Assembly (NCBI RefSeq): GCF_027158205.1
Contig: NZ_JAPVLU010000017.1
Coordinates: 62,001-126,000 of the forward strand
Direction of reading: 5' to 3'
Source: Streptomyces sp. H39-S7
Lineage (GTDB): Bacteria > Actinomycetota > Actinomycetes > Streptomycetales > Streptomycetaceae
Length of the DNA stretch: 64,000 nt
Shown: piece after piece, positions 1 through 8,412 of the stretch
Position numbering within the stretch: the first letter of the stretch is position 1
Layout: each line of letters begins with the position of its first letter
Made by a program: the position numbers and the translations under genes
Notes under the pieces: model-generated
Databases searched by the model: none
What the model was told of the DNA's origin: nothing
The model's input: only the letters and a program-made list of their open reading frames with translations

Positions 1-101
1 CAGGCCAGTCATCCGGCAACGACGACGTTCCCCTATCTCGCCGCTCCCAACCCGCGACCCCCCGAGCCGCCGGGCCACCACCACCTACCCCTGAAGGACC
101 A

Positions 102-1451
102 ATGAGCACGCCTTCAGCAGATGAGTACGTCGCACTGGAGTGGGACGACATCCAGAGCGGGGCGCTGCACGAGCGCCCGTCCCCGTACGTCGGCCGCTAC
201 GTGCTCATCCGCATCGACGACCCCGCAGCCGGTCGTGAACTGGTCCGGCGGCTGCTTCCCGCGATCGAAGCAGGCCATCCGACCGCCGATCCCGCCCGCG
301 ACGCCTGGATCACGGTCGCCTTCACCTACCAGGGCTTGCGCGCCCTGGGTGTCCCGTCCGACTCGCTCGACAGCTTCGCGCCCGAGTTCCGGGCGGGTAT
401 GGCCGCGCGGGCAGCAGAGTTGGGGGACGTCGGTGAGAGCGATCCCGGCAACTGGGAGCAGCCGCTCGGCACCCCGGCCGTGCACATCGCGCTGGCCGCG
501 CTGTCGCCCGACAGTGTGAGATTGACCAAGGTCATGGAACGGGCGCAGCAGGCTTACGGGCAGCTGCCGGGCATCGAGGTGATCTGGCGGCAGGACTGCT
601 ACCAACTGGAGACGGGGCGGACCTCGTTCGGTTTCCGTGACGGGATCGGTCAGCCCGCCGTGGAGGGGACCGGGAAGAACACCAACCCGCACGAGGCACC
701 CATCAAGGCCGGCGAGTTCCTCCTCGGCTATCCCGACGAGACGGGTGCGCTGCCGCCGATGCCCTCCCCGGACGTCCTAGGCCGGAACGGCACCTACCTG
801 GTCTTCCGGAAGTTGCACACGCGGGTCGCCGCCTACCGTCAGTACCTGCACGACCAGGCGTCCAGCCGTGCGGAAGAGCGCCTGCTCGCCGCGAAGACGG
901 TCGGCCGCTGGCCCAGCGGCGCGCCGCTGAGCCTGAGCCCGGACCAGGACGATCCAGAGCTCGGCGCGGATCCGGACCGCAACAACCGATTCAGTTACCA
1001 CGACGACCTGGACGGTTTCAAATGCCCGGCCGGTGCCCACGCGCGGCGCGCCAACCCGAGGGGCGCGCTGGACCATGAGAACAGCGTCAACGTCCGGCTG
1101 CACCGCATGATCCGTCGCAGCACCAGCTACGGACCCTCGCTCCCGGAAGGAGTGCGGGAGGACGACGGCGCCGACCGGGGCATCGTCTTCGTCTGCGTCG
1201 GCGCCCATCTCAAAAGGCAGTTCGAGTTCGTGAAGACGCAGTGGCTGAACGACGGAATCTTCATCGGCGCGCCGCAGGAGGCGGATCCGCTGGTCGGACG
1301 CTCCGACACCCCGGGCGTGTTCACCATCCCGCGGCGGCCGGTGCGAAGGAGGCTGCGGAACCTGCCGCCGTTCGTCGTCACGCGCGGTGGAGAGTACTTC
1401 TTCGTCCCCGGCCTGCGGGCCCTTCGCTGGCTCTCGGAACTCGACAGTTGA
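102..1451 (+). CDS. DyP-type (dye-decolourising) haem peroxidase
   Basis: This 449-residue protein belongs to the DyP peroxidase family, haem enzymes that use hydrogen peroxide to oxidise dyes and phenolics. The family GxxDG motif is seen as GFRDGIGQP near residue 178; its Asp is the distal acid. The CPAGAHARRANPR segment near residue 313 matches the proximal haem-His motif, followed by RMIRRSTSYG with the conserved Arg. No signal peptide is visible, so it is probably cytoplasmic. It is the first gene of an apparent three-gene operon (31-bp and about 50-bp gaps). The frame stays open to the window edge, so the ATG start, with a weak GAAGGA just upstream, is the least certain part. The physiological substrate is unknown. 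Confidence 0.9.
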   Translation: MSTPSADEYVALEWDDIQSGALHERPSPYVGRYVLIRIDDPAAGRELVRRLLPAIEAGHPTADPARDAWITVAFTYQGLRALGVPSDSLDSFAPEFRAGMAARAAELGDVGESDPGNWEQPLGTPAVHIALAALSPDSVRLTKVMERAQQAYGQLPGIEVIWRQDCYQLETGRTSFGFRDGIGQPAVEGTGKNTNPHEAPIKAGEFLLGYPDETGALPPMPSPDVLGRNGTYLVFRKLHTRVAAYRQYLHDQASSRAEERLLAAKTVGRWPSGAPLSLSPDQDDPELGADPDRNNRFSYHDDLDGFKCPAGAHARRANPRGALDHENSVNVRLHRMIRRSTSYGPSLPEGVREDDGADRGIVFVCVGAHLKRQFEFVKTQWLNDGIFIGAPQEADPLVGRSDTPGVFTIPRRPVRRRLRNLPPFVVTRGGEYFFVPGLRALRWLSELDS

Positions 1452-1481
1452 CCTGCGGTCGAACCGCACGAAGGAGCGACA

Positions 1482-2348
1482 GTGACCACGCAACCGAACC
1501 GTTCCGACCGGTGGGCCGCCATGGGTTTCACCCCGGCGGCAGCAGACGTCGACGAACCGGACCAGCCCGTCCTGGTCGAGTACCTCTCGGACGGAAAGAT
1601 CGCCCTGATCACCCTGAACCGGCCTGAGGCCGACAACGCGATCACGACCGCGATGGGTACCCGGCTGACCGAGATCCTGGAGACCGTCGCCGTCCGCGCT
1701 CAGGTCCGCGTCGCCGTCGTCACCGGCGCCGGCGACCGCGCGTTCTCCATCGGCAGCGACCTCAGTCAGCGCAAGCAGATGACCAAGGAGGACTGGCTGC
1801 GCCAACGTCAGGACTTCGACCGGGTCCTCTACACGCTGAGGCAACTGCGCAAACCGATCTTCGCCGCGGTCAACGGGCTGGCCTTCGGCGGCGGTTCCGA
1901 ACTCGCGCAGAGCACGGACTTCATCATCGCCGCCGACAACGCCGTGTTCGGCCAGCCGGAAGCGATGATCGGATTGTCCGCCGGCGGCGGCTCGCCGGTG
2001 CTGCTGCCCCGCGTCCTGCCCCGCGGCAAGGCCCTGCAAATGCTGATGACGGGCGAATCGGTCTCCGCGCAGGAGGCCTACCGGCTGGGGATGGCCAACG
2101 AGGTACACCCGCAAGCCGATCTCATGGCGGCGGCCCTCAAGATCGCCGAGAGGATCGCCAACAACTCACCCACAGCGGTGCAGGCGGTCAAACGGGCCGT
2201 CCGTATGAGTGACGGCGAACCGCTCGAGCAGGCGATCTCGATCATGATGGAGGCGCACTGGCGATCCGCGGTCCACCCCGACCGCGTCGAAGGGATCGCA
2301 GCGTTCATCGAAGACCGTGAGCCCCATTTCCAGGACCCGGACTACTGA
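1482..2348 (+). CDS. Enoyl-CoA hydratase/isomerase family protein
   Basis: This 288-residue protein has the crotonase fold: the oxyanion segment VTGAGDRAFSIGSDL, then GLAFGGGSELAQ and QPEAMIGLSAGGG, which carry both glutamates used by hydratases. It probably hydrates or isomerises an acyl-CoA thioester in the cytoplasm. The GTG start has an AAGGAGCGAC ribosome-binding site 31 bp after the peroxidase gene, which suggests co-transcription. An N-terminal extension of about 30 residues precedes the fold. The usual FSAG oxyanion motif reads FSIG here, so the substrate range may differ. The family also contains isomerases, dehalogenases and hydrolases, so the exact reaction is not assigned. Confidence 0.85.
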   Translation: MTTQPNRSDRWAAMGFTPAAADVDEPDQPVLVEYLSDGKIALITLNRPEADNAITTAMGTRLTEILETVAVRAQVRVAVVTGAGDRAFSIGSDLSQRKQMTKEDWLRQRQDFDRVLYTLRQLRKPIFAAVNGLAFGGGSELAQSTDFIIAADNAVFGQPEAMIGLSAGGGSPVLLPRVLPRGKALQMLMTGESVSAQEAYRLGMANEVHPQADLMAAALKIAERIANNSPTAVQAVKRAVRMSDGEPLEQAISIMMEAHWRSAVHPDRVEGIAAFIEDREPHFQDPDY

Positions 2349-2404
2349 CATGCCCTGCCTCGCGCGGGCGTGTTCCGACAGGTACCCCGAAGGAAGTGAC
2401 CAAC

Positions 2405-3460
2405 ATGGCCGCACCGCGAAGCCGTGAACAAGCACGCTCGGACCTCGTCATGATCCAACCCGAGCCGTTCAACGCCGAGGCCCCACGGCAGGGGCTGTCC
2501 TCGGACATCACCCCGGTCGGCCAGCACTACGTGCGCAGCAACTTCGCACTGCCCGCCCACGACGGCGTGCTGAGGATCGATGGCGCGGTCCGACACACGA
2601 GCGAGCTCACGCTCGACGACCTGCGCGCGATGCCCAGCATCCAACGAACCGTCACCCTGGAATGCGCCGGAAACGGACGCCTGGCGCAAAGTCCGCTACC
2701 GGTGGGCGAGCCCTGGGGCGGCTGGGCGGTGTCGACCGCCCGATGGACCGGCACCCTGCTCCACGAGGTACTGCGCCAGGCAGGCCCGGCCGACGACGCG
2801 GTCGAGGTCATCTTCCACGGCGCGGACCACGGTCCGTACTACCAGTTCGAGGACCTCAAGTACGCCCGGTCGCTTCCCTTCGCGCACACCATGGACCCGG
2901 ACGCCGAGATCCTCATCGCCTACGACATGAACGACGAACCGCTCAACGCCGACCACGGCGCACCGTTCCGGCTGATCGTCCCCAACTGGTACGGAGTCGC
3001 GTCGGTGAAGTGGCTCGACCGGATCGAGGTCGTGACCCGGCCTTACGAAGGCGAGTTCCAGACCGGCCACTACATGTACGAGTGGGCGGACCAACCGCAC
3101 GAACCGGTCACCTTGATGCGCGTACGGGCCCGCATCACCGACCCGGAACCAGGGCAGAACCTCCCTCTTGGCCCGTGCCGCGTCAAAGGCAAGGCATGGA
3201 GCGGCACTGGGCCGATCACCCGCGTCGAGGTCAGTCTGACCGGCGAGGGAGAGTGGTATCCCGCCCACGTCGAACCCGCAGACTCCCCCTACCAGTGGCA
3301 GGACTGGCACTTCGACTGGGTCCCCACCACAGTCGGGCGGCACACGCTGCGCGCCCGCGCGACCGACGCCGCCGGCAACGTCCAACCCGAAGTCCCGCCA
3401 TGGAACCGCCTGGGCTACGGCAACAACGGCGTCGAGGTTCAGTTCGTCCAGGTCGTGTGA
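2405..3460 (+). CDS. Sulfite-oxidase-family molybdopterin enzyme
   Basis: The protein (351 residues from ATG 2405) shows the sulfite oxidase fold: an N-terminal molybdopterin domain with the Mo-ligand cysteine in LECAGNGR near residue 86, GEPWGGWAVSTARWTG, FRLIVPNWYGVASVKWL, and a C-terminal Ig-like dimerisation domain from about residue 230. Known members oxidise sulfite or reduce sulfoxides. A GTG start 9 bp upstream is possible, but ATG 2405 lies at normal distance from GAAGGAAG. No Tat or Sec signal is visible, so it is probably cytoplasmic. It ends an operon with the peroxidase and crotonase genes, so the three may act in one oxidative pathway; this is inference from position only. Confidence 0.85.
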   Translation: MAAPRSREQARSDLVMIQPEPFNAEAPRQGLSSDITPVGQHYVRSNFALPAHDGVLRIDGAVRHTSELTLDDLRAMPSIQRTVTLECAGNGRLAQSPLPVGEPWGGWAVSTARWTGTLLHEVLRQAGPADDAVEVIFHGADHGPYYQFEDLKYARSLPFAHTMDPDAEILIAYDMNDEPLNADHGAPFRLIVPNWYGVASVKWLDRIEVVTRPYEGEFQTGHYMYEWADQPHEPVTLMRVRARITDPEPGQNLPLGPCRVKGKAWSGTGPITRVEVSLTGEGEWYPAHVEPADSPYQWQDWHFDWVPTTVGRHTLRARATDAAGNVQPEVPPWNRLGYGNNGVEVQFVQVV

Positions 3461-3489
3461 GACACGCCCCGTGACCCCGGTTTCATCGT

Positions 3490-3990
3490 TGGTGTGTGAC
3501 GGGTGCAGCGCGTCGCGGGTCCTTTGCGGGTGGTCGGCCGGGGCAGCGACGTTGTGCGGGAGTCATGCGGCCTGGGCGAAGGTGTCGGGGGCAGGTTGAT
3601 GGTGCTGGAGGTGTGGGAGGAGCCGTTTTCCATGACCCGGTGGATCCGCAGGGCCGGGTCGGTGCACTGGTCCAGTTGCCGGAGGAACGCGGTGAACGCT
3701 GGCGAGTTGTTGCGCTCGATGCGCTGGGTGAGCCCTGTCCGGTGGCCACGTCCATGGCCGCGACCATGGAGACCGTGCCGTGGCGGCGGTACTCGACCTC
3801 GCGGCGCTCCTGGCGTCCAGGGCGGGCGCGCACGGTCGGGTGGCGGCGGGACTTGGCCTCCCGGCCGTGCGAACCCTACGTGCGCCACACCGCGCGATGG
3901 TCGAGCACGACGGACAGGACGAGCACATCCCGCTGTGCCGCATCGAAGCCCTCGGCGAGCCCGGCCCGCCGCGCGGTGGGCAGAACGGCG
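3490..3990 (-). pseudogene. Decayed IS630-family transposase
   Basis: On the minus strand, fragments of an IS630-type DDE transposase sit in different frames. One frame reads RHGTVSMVAAMDVATGQ, the family's conserved second-Asp region. After a shift near 3740 a second frame continues with RIERNNSPAFTAFLRQLDQ and ends in the motif MENGSSHTSS. The N-terminal HTH region and the final catalytic Glu region are not recognisable, and the ends are unclear. It is therefore a broken relic, not an active element. It lies next to a second transposase fragment and a tRNA fragment, which marks this stretch as an insertion hot spot. Confidence 0.75.
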
Positions 3991-4049
3991 GATTACGTTG
4001 ACGGCACTGGGCACCCCCGGCGCGCGGCAGGCTCACGAGGTGAACTGAT

Positions 4050-4568
4050 ATGCACAGACTCTTTCCATGGCAGCGTGCATCGCATGCGGATCGTCGTGCC
4101 CTGCGTACGGATTACGCCGGGGCCGTCTACGGATCGCTCCTGGCCGCCTCCGTGATCGCCGCAGCAAGTAGCGTCGGCGAGTTTCCCCGCCTCGAGACTG
4201 TTGTGCTTCTGCTCGTCACCGGGCTGGTGTTCTGGGCCGTCCACGTCTACGCGCGCCTCACCGGCGAGCGGACGGTCGGCCGGAGCATCACCTGGTCCGA
4301 GACCTGGCGGATCGGACGCAGTGAGTGGTCCATGGTGGAGGCAGCCGTCCTGCCGAGCGCCGTCGTAGCTCTGAGCCCTGTGCTTGGACTGAGCCTGACG
4401 GCCACAGGGTGGACCGCACTCCTCGTCGCTGTGGCGCAGCAGGTGACGTGGAGCTATTTCGGCGCCCTGCACGCCAGTGGGTCTCGTCGCCGAGGGGCAA
4501 CGGAGGCCGCGGTGAACTTGGTGTTCGGTTTGATCATCGTCGCTGCGAAATCCCTTCTTGGTCACTGA
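4050..4568 (+). CDS. Small integral membrane protein, function unknown
   Basis: This 172-residue protein has about four hydrophobic segments (roughly residues 27-40, 48-68, 105-125 and 150-168), with a basic N-terminus and Arg-rich linkers between them. I recognise no enzyme or transporter motif; small hypothetical membrane proteins of this layout are common in Streptomyces. A GAGGTG ribosome-binding site precedes the ATG. It stands alone between two transposase relics in what looks like an integrated region, so it may be cargo of that element or a survivor between insertions. Confidence 0.6.
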   Translation: MHRLFPWQRASHADRRALRTDYAGAVYGSLLAASVIAAASSVGEFPRLETVVLLLVTGLVFWAVHVYARLTGERTVGRSITWSETWRIGRSEWSMVEAAVLPSAVVALSPVLGLSLTATGWTALLVAVAQQVTWSYFGALHASGSRRRGATEAAVNLVFGLIIVAAKSLLGH

Positions 4569-4641
4569 CCTCGATCGAGCTCTTCGGCGCTGGCCGGCAT
4601 CCGACCGCCCAGCGGTGGGCCAGCCGCTACCGCGAGCTATA

Positions 4642-4800
4642 GGGTCCGTTGCGAAAGTGGATCTTGATCGGTGATGATCATGGTGTGCCACGTGGAGAGC
4701 TGACGGATGCACGGTGGGCAAGACTGGAGCCGTTGCTGCCGGTAGGTGGCAACCCGGGGCGCGGTGCGGTGGAGTCCCGGCCGATCAGATCAGCGGCGGA
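4642..4800 (+). pseudogene. IS5-type transposase N-terminal fragment
   Basis: From about 4685 the plus strand reads RGELTDARWARLEPLLP, the characteristic N-terminus of IS5-group transposases (elt.e.w..iepLLP). The similarity stops after roughly 35 codons and nothing of the catalytic DDE domain follows. The sequence GGGTCCGTTGCGAAAGTGG just upstream (4642-4660) may be the terminal inverted repeat of the element, though no partner repeat is present. This is a truncated end of an insertion sequence, cut off close to the tRNA fragment. Confidence 0.6.
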
Positions 4801-4812
4801 CACCGCCCGCCT

Positions 4813-4830
4813 GGCCTGACGGGTCAGGCC
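4813..4830. repeat. Short inverted repeat beside the att-like site
   Basis: GGCCTGAC and GTCAGGCC form a perfect 8-bp inverted repeat with a 2-bp centre, 34 bp before the tRNA-derived fragment. It could be a protein-binding arm site of a former integrative element or a small hairpin; nothing in the sequence decides between these. Confidence 0.35.
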
Positions 4831-4864
4831 GCATCGCCGCCGTCGGGTGATCGCGGTGCCCTAA

Positions 4865-4912
4865 AGGACTCATAATCCGTCGGTCGTGGGTTCGAGTCCC
4901 ACCCGCCCCACC
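4865..4912 (+). other. 3' fragment of tRNA(CAU), probable att scar
   Basis: This stretch is the 3' half of a tRNA with anticodon CAU (elongator Met or Ile2): anticodon loop CTCATAA, 3' anticodon strand TCCGT, T-arm GTGGG-TTCGAGT-CCCAC and acceptor strand CCGCCCC followed by A. Upstream there is no matching acceptor strand GGGGCGG and no D-arm, and the 5' anticodon strand pairs imperfectly, so the gene is not intact. Site-specific integrases often recombine within the anticodon region and leave just such a displaced 3' end. The hrdA side is then the original chromosome and the left side the integrated DNA. Confidence 0.7.
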
Positions 4913-4995
4913 TTGGCCTGCTGGAGCAGAATCGTTCGGGCCAACGCCTGTCGCGTCAGGGCCTCGTCGGCCGTGGCGGCCGCGGGACGGGGCGA

Positions 4996-6222
<1,227 letters not shown>

Positions 6223-6363
6223 CGCCCTCAGTGTGTCGCACGACGCACCCCCGCCACGAGGGGCGTGCGGTGGATTTTTCGGGCCAATGTCACGGGTTGC
6301 GATCGTTCCGTCACGGCAACGGGGACACGCCCGCGAAGCGCTCGGGGAGGTCGACGACCCGGC

Positions 6364-8292
6364 TTACAGGGCCTCGGTGCCCTGTTCCCGCAGCCGCTGG
6401 CCGTACTGCTGCAGCGCCCACAACTCGCTCTGGACGGCGCCGAGCTCCTCGGCCCCCGCGCGCGGGCCGAGCCGGGTGAGATTGGCCCGGACCTCGCTGA
6501 TGCGCCGCTCGACGGCCTGCCGCCGGACGGCGACGAGCTGCATGCCCGCGTAGACCTCGTCGGGGGCCCGCCGGGTGTGGGTGGCCTCGACGGCCAGTTC
6601 GGTGACGAGGATCCGGACGGTGTCGTCCGGGGCCACCTCGCGGACGCGGGTGAGGTAGTTGTCGTCCGCGTGCTCGGTGCCGCCGGCCTCGGCGATGGCC
6701 CGCCGGACGGCGGCGTACGGCGGGGCGGTGAACTCGTCCTCGCCGTAGGCGTCGAAGGCCGGGGAGACCAGGTGCGGGTGCTGGAGGGCGAGCTTGAGCA
6801 GCTCGCGCTCCACCCGGTGGGAGGGGCTGCGCAGGTCCAGCCGCGGTCCGCGCGGCGGCTGCGGCCGGGTGACGCCCTGGCCGGCGCCACCGGAACCCTG
6901 GCCGCCCTGCCCCGGGCCCTGCTGGCGGTCGCGGCGCGGGTCCGGGCCGCGCTGGCCGCGGTCGCGGGCCCAGCGGGCGAGCTGGGAGACCCGGCGGACG
7001 ACGAACTGCTCGTCCAGGATGCCGAGCTTGGAGGCGAGCGACACCGCGTACTCGTGCTGGATGGACCCGTCCTTGATCCCGGCGACGATCGGTGCGGCTT
7101 CCTCCAGCGCGGCGGCGCGGCCCTCGGCGGTGTCGGTGTTGTGGCGGGCGACGGCGCTGTGGATGGCGAACTCGAAGAGCGGCGAGGAGTTCTCGACGAG
7201 GTTGCGCACGGCCGCGTCACCGTCGGCGAGCCGCAGCTCGCAGGGGTCCATGCCGCCGGGGCTGATCGCGATGGAGGTGCGGGCGGCGAACTTCTGGTCG
7301 TCCTCGAAGGCGCGCAGTGCGGCCCGCTGGCCGGCCGCGTCACCGTCGAAGGTGAAGACGACGTGCGAGCTGGAGTTGTCCATCAGCAGCCGGCGGAGGA
7401 TCTTGATGTGGTCCTCGGCGAAGGCGGTGCCGCAGGTGGCGATGGCGGTCGTGACGCCCGCGAGATGGCAGGCCATGACGTCGGTGTATCCCTCGACGAC
7501 GACGGCCTTGCCGGTCTTGGCGATCTCCTTCTTGGCGAGGTCGATGCCGTACAGCACATGGGACTTCTTGTAGAGCGGGGTCTCGGGGGTGTTCAGGTAC
7601 TTGGGCCCGTTGTCGTCCTCGCGGAGCTTGCGGGCGCCGAAGCCGATCACGTCACCGGTGATGTCGCGGATCGGCCAGATCAGCCGGCCGCGGAAGCGGT
7701 CGATCGCCCCGCGGCGGCCCTCGCTGGCCAGCCCGGACGTGAGCAGTTCCTTGTCGGTGAAGCCCTTGCCGCGCAGGAAGCGGATCAGGTGGTCCCACCC
7801 GGCGGGCGCGTAGCCGACGCCGAAGTGCTCGGCGGCGGCCTGGTCGAAGCCGCGCTCGGTGAGGAACTTGCGGCCGATCTCGGCCTCGGCGCTGCCGAGC
7901 TGCTCGACGAAGAACTGCGCGGCGACCTTGTGCGCCTCGATCAGCCGGATCTTCTCGCCCTGCTGGCGGCCGGGGTTGTACCCGCCCTCGTCGTACCGCA
8001 GCACGATGCCGGTCTTGGCGGCCAGCCGCTCGACGGCCTCGGAGAAGGAGAGGTGGTCGAGCTTCATGACGAAGTCGAGCGTGTCGCCGCCCTCTTGGCA
8101 GCCGAAGCAGTAGAAGAGCCCCTTCGAGGGACTCACCTGGAACGAAGGGGACTTTTCATCATGAAAGGGGCAGAGCCCTTTCAGGTTCCCCCCGCCCGCG
8201 TTCTTGAGCTGCAGGTACTCCGAGATGACGGCGTCGATCGGGACCGCGTCCCGGACCGCCTTGACGTCCTCATCCTTGATCCTGCCTGCCAC
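6364..8292 (-). CDS. dnaG: DNA primase
   Basis: This 642-residue primase synthesises RNA primers at the replication fork. The N-terminal CHC2 zinc finger is complete (Cys41, His44, Cys62, Cys65 in CPFHDEKSPSF...YCFGC). The RNA polymerase core follows, with GFGARKL and the TOPRIM motif VVEGYTDVMAC near residue 265, then FDGDAAGQRAALR. A Gly/Gln/Arg-rich linker (about residues 460-500) leads to the C-terminal helicase-binding domain. Length is normal for Streptomyces. The start at MAGRIKDED fits the family. It is transcribed toward hrdA and diverges from the GH9 gene. Confidence 0.97.
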   Translation of the reverse strand: MAGRIKDEDVKAVRDAVPIDAVISEYLQLKNAGGGNLKGLCPFHDEKSPSFQVSPSKGLFYCFGCQEGGDTLDFVMKLDHLSFSEAVERLAAKTGIVLRYDEGGYNPGRQQGEKIRLIEAHKVAAQFFVEQLGSAEAEIGRKFLTERGFDQAAAEHFGVGYAPAGWDHLIRFLRGKGFTDKELLTSGLASEGRRGAIDRFRGRLIWPIRDITGDVIGFGARKLREDDNGPKYLNTPETPLYKKSHVLYGIDLAKKEIAKTGKAVVVEGYTDVMACHLAGVTTAIATCGTAFAEDHIKILRRLLMDNSSSHVVFTFDGDAAGQRAALRAFEDDQKFAARTSIAISPGGMDPCELRLADGDAAVRNLVENSSPLFEFAIHSAVARHNTDTAEGRAAALEEAAPIVAGIKDGSIQHEYAVSLASKLGILDEQFVVRRVSQLARWARDRGQRGPDPRRDRQQGPGQGGQGSGGAGQGVTRPQPPRGPRLDLRSPSHRVERELLKLALQHPHLVSPAFDAYGEDEFTAPPYAAVRRAIAEAGGTEHADDNYLTRVREVAPDDTVRILVTELAVEATHTRRAPDEVYAGMQLVAVRRQAVERRISEVRANLTRLGPRAGAEELGAVQSELWALQQYGQRLREQGTEAL

Positions 8293-8325
8293 CCGTGAAG
8301 TCTAAGGCCCAGGTACGACAGACCC

Positions 8326-8355
8326 TTGACCTCCGCTGCGGGCACCCACTAGCTT
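8326..8355 (+). promoter_or_regulatory. Candidate promoter of the GH9 gene
   Basis: TTGACC (8326-8331) and TAGCTT (8350-8355) are separated by 18 bp and resemble -35 and -10 elements of a vegetative promoter. A start about 7 bp downstream would fall at the operator-like palindrome at 8364-8378. Confidence 0.4.
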
Positions 8356-8363
8356 CCCCAATT

Positions 8364-8378
8364 GTAAAGAATCTTTAC
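8364..8378. promoter_or_regulatory. Operator-like palindrome before GH9 gene
   Basis: GTAAAGA and TCTTTAC form a perfect 7-bp inverted repeat around one central base. It is AT-rich in a very GC-rich setting, lies 35 bp before the hydrolase start codon, and would cover the transcription start of the promoter proposed at 8326-8355. A repressor site is likely. It does not match the CebR or DasR consensus sequences that control many Streptomyces glycosidases, so the regulator is unknown. Confidence 0.55.
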
Positions 8379-8412
8379 TAATGGAGCCGGGTACCGACGG
8401 AGAGGTGGGCGC

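Noticed and set aside
4837-4912. Intact tRNA gene for anticodon CAU
   Set aside because: No 5' acceptor strand or D-arm can be found in the 40 bases before the anticodon stem; only the 3' part is tRNA-like.
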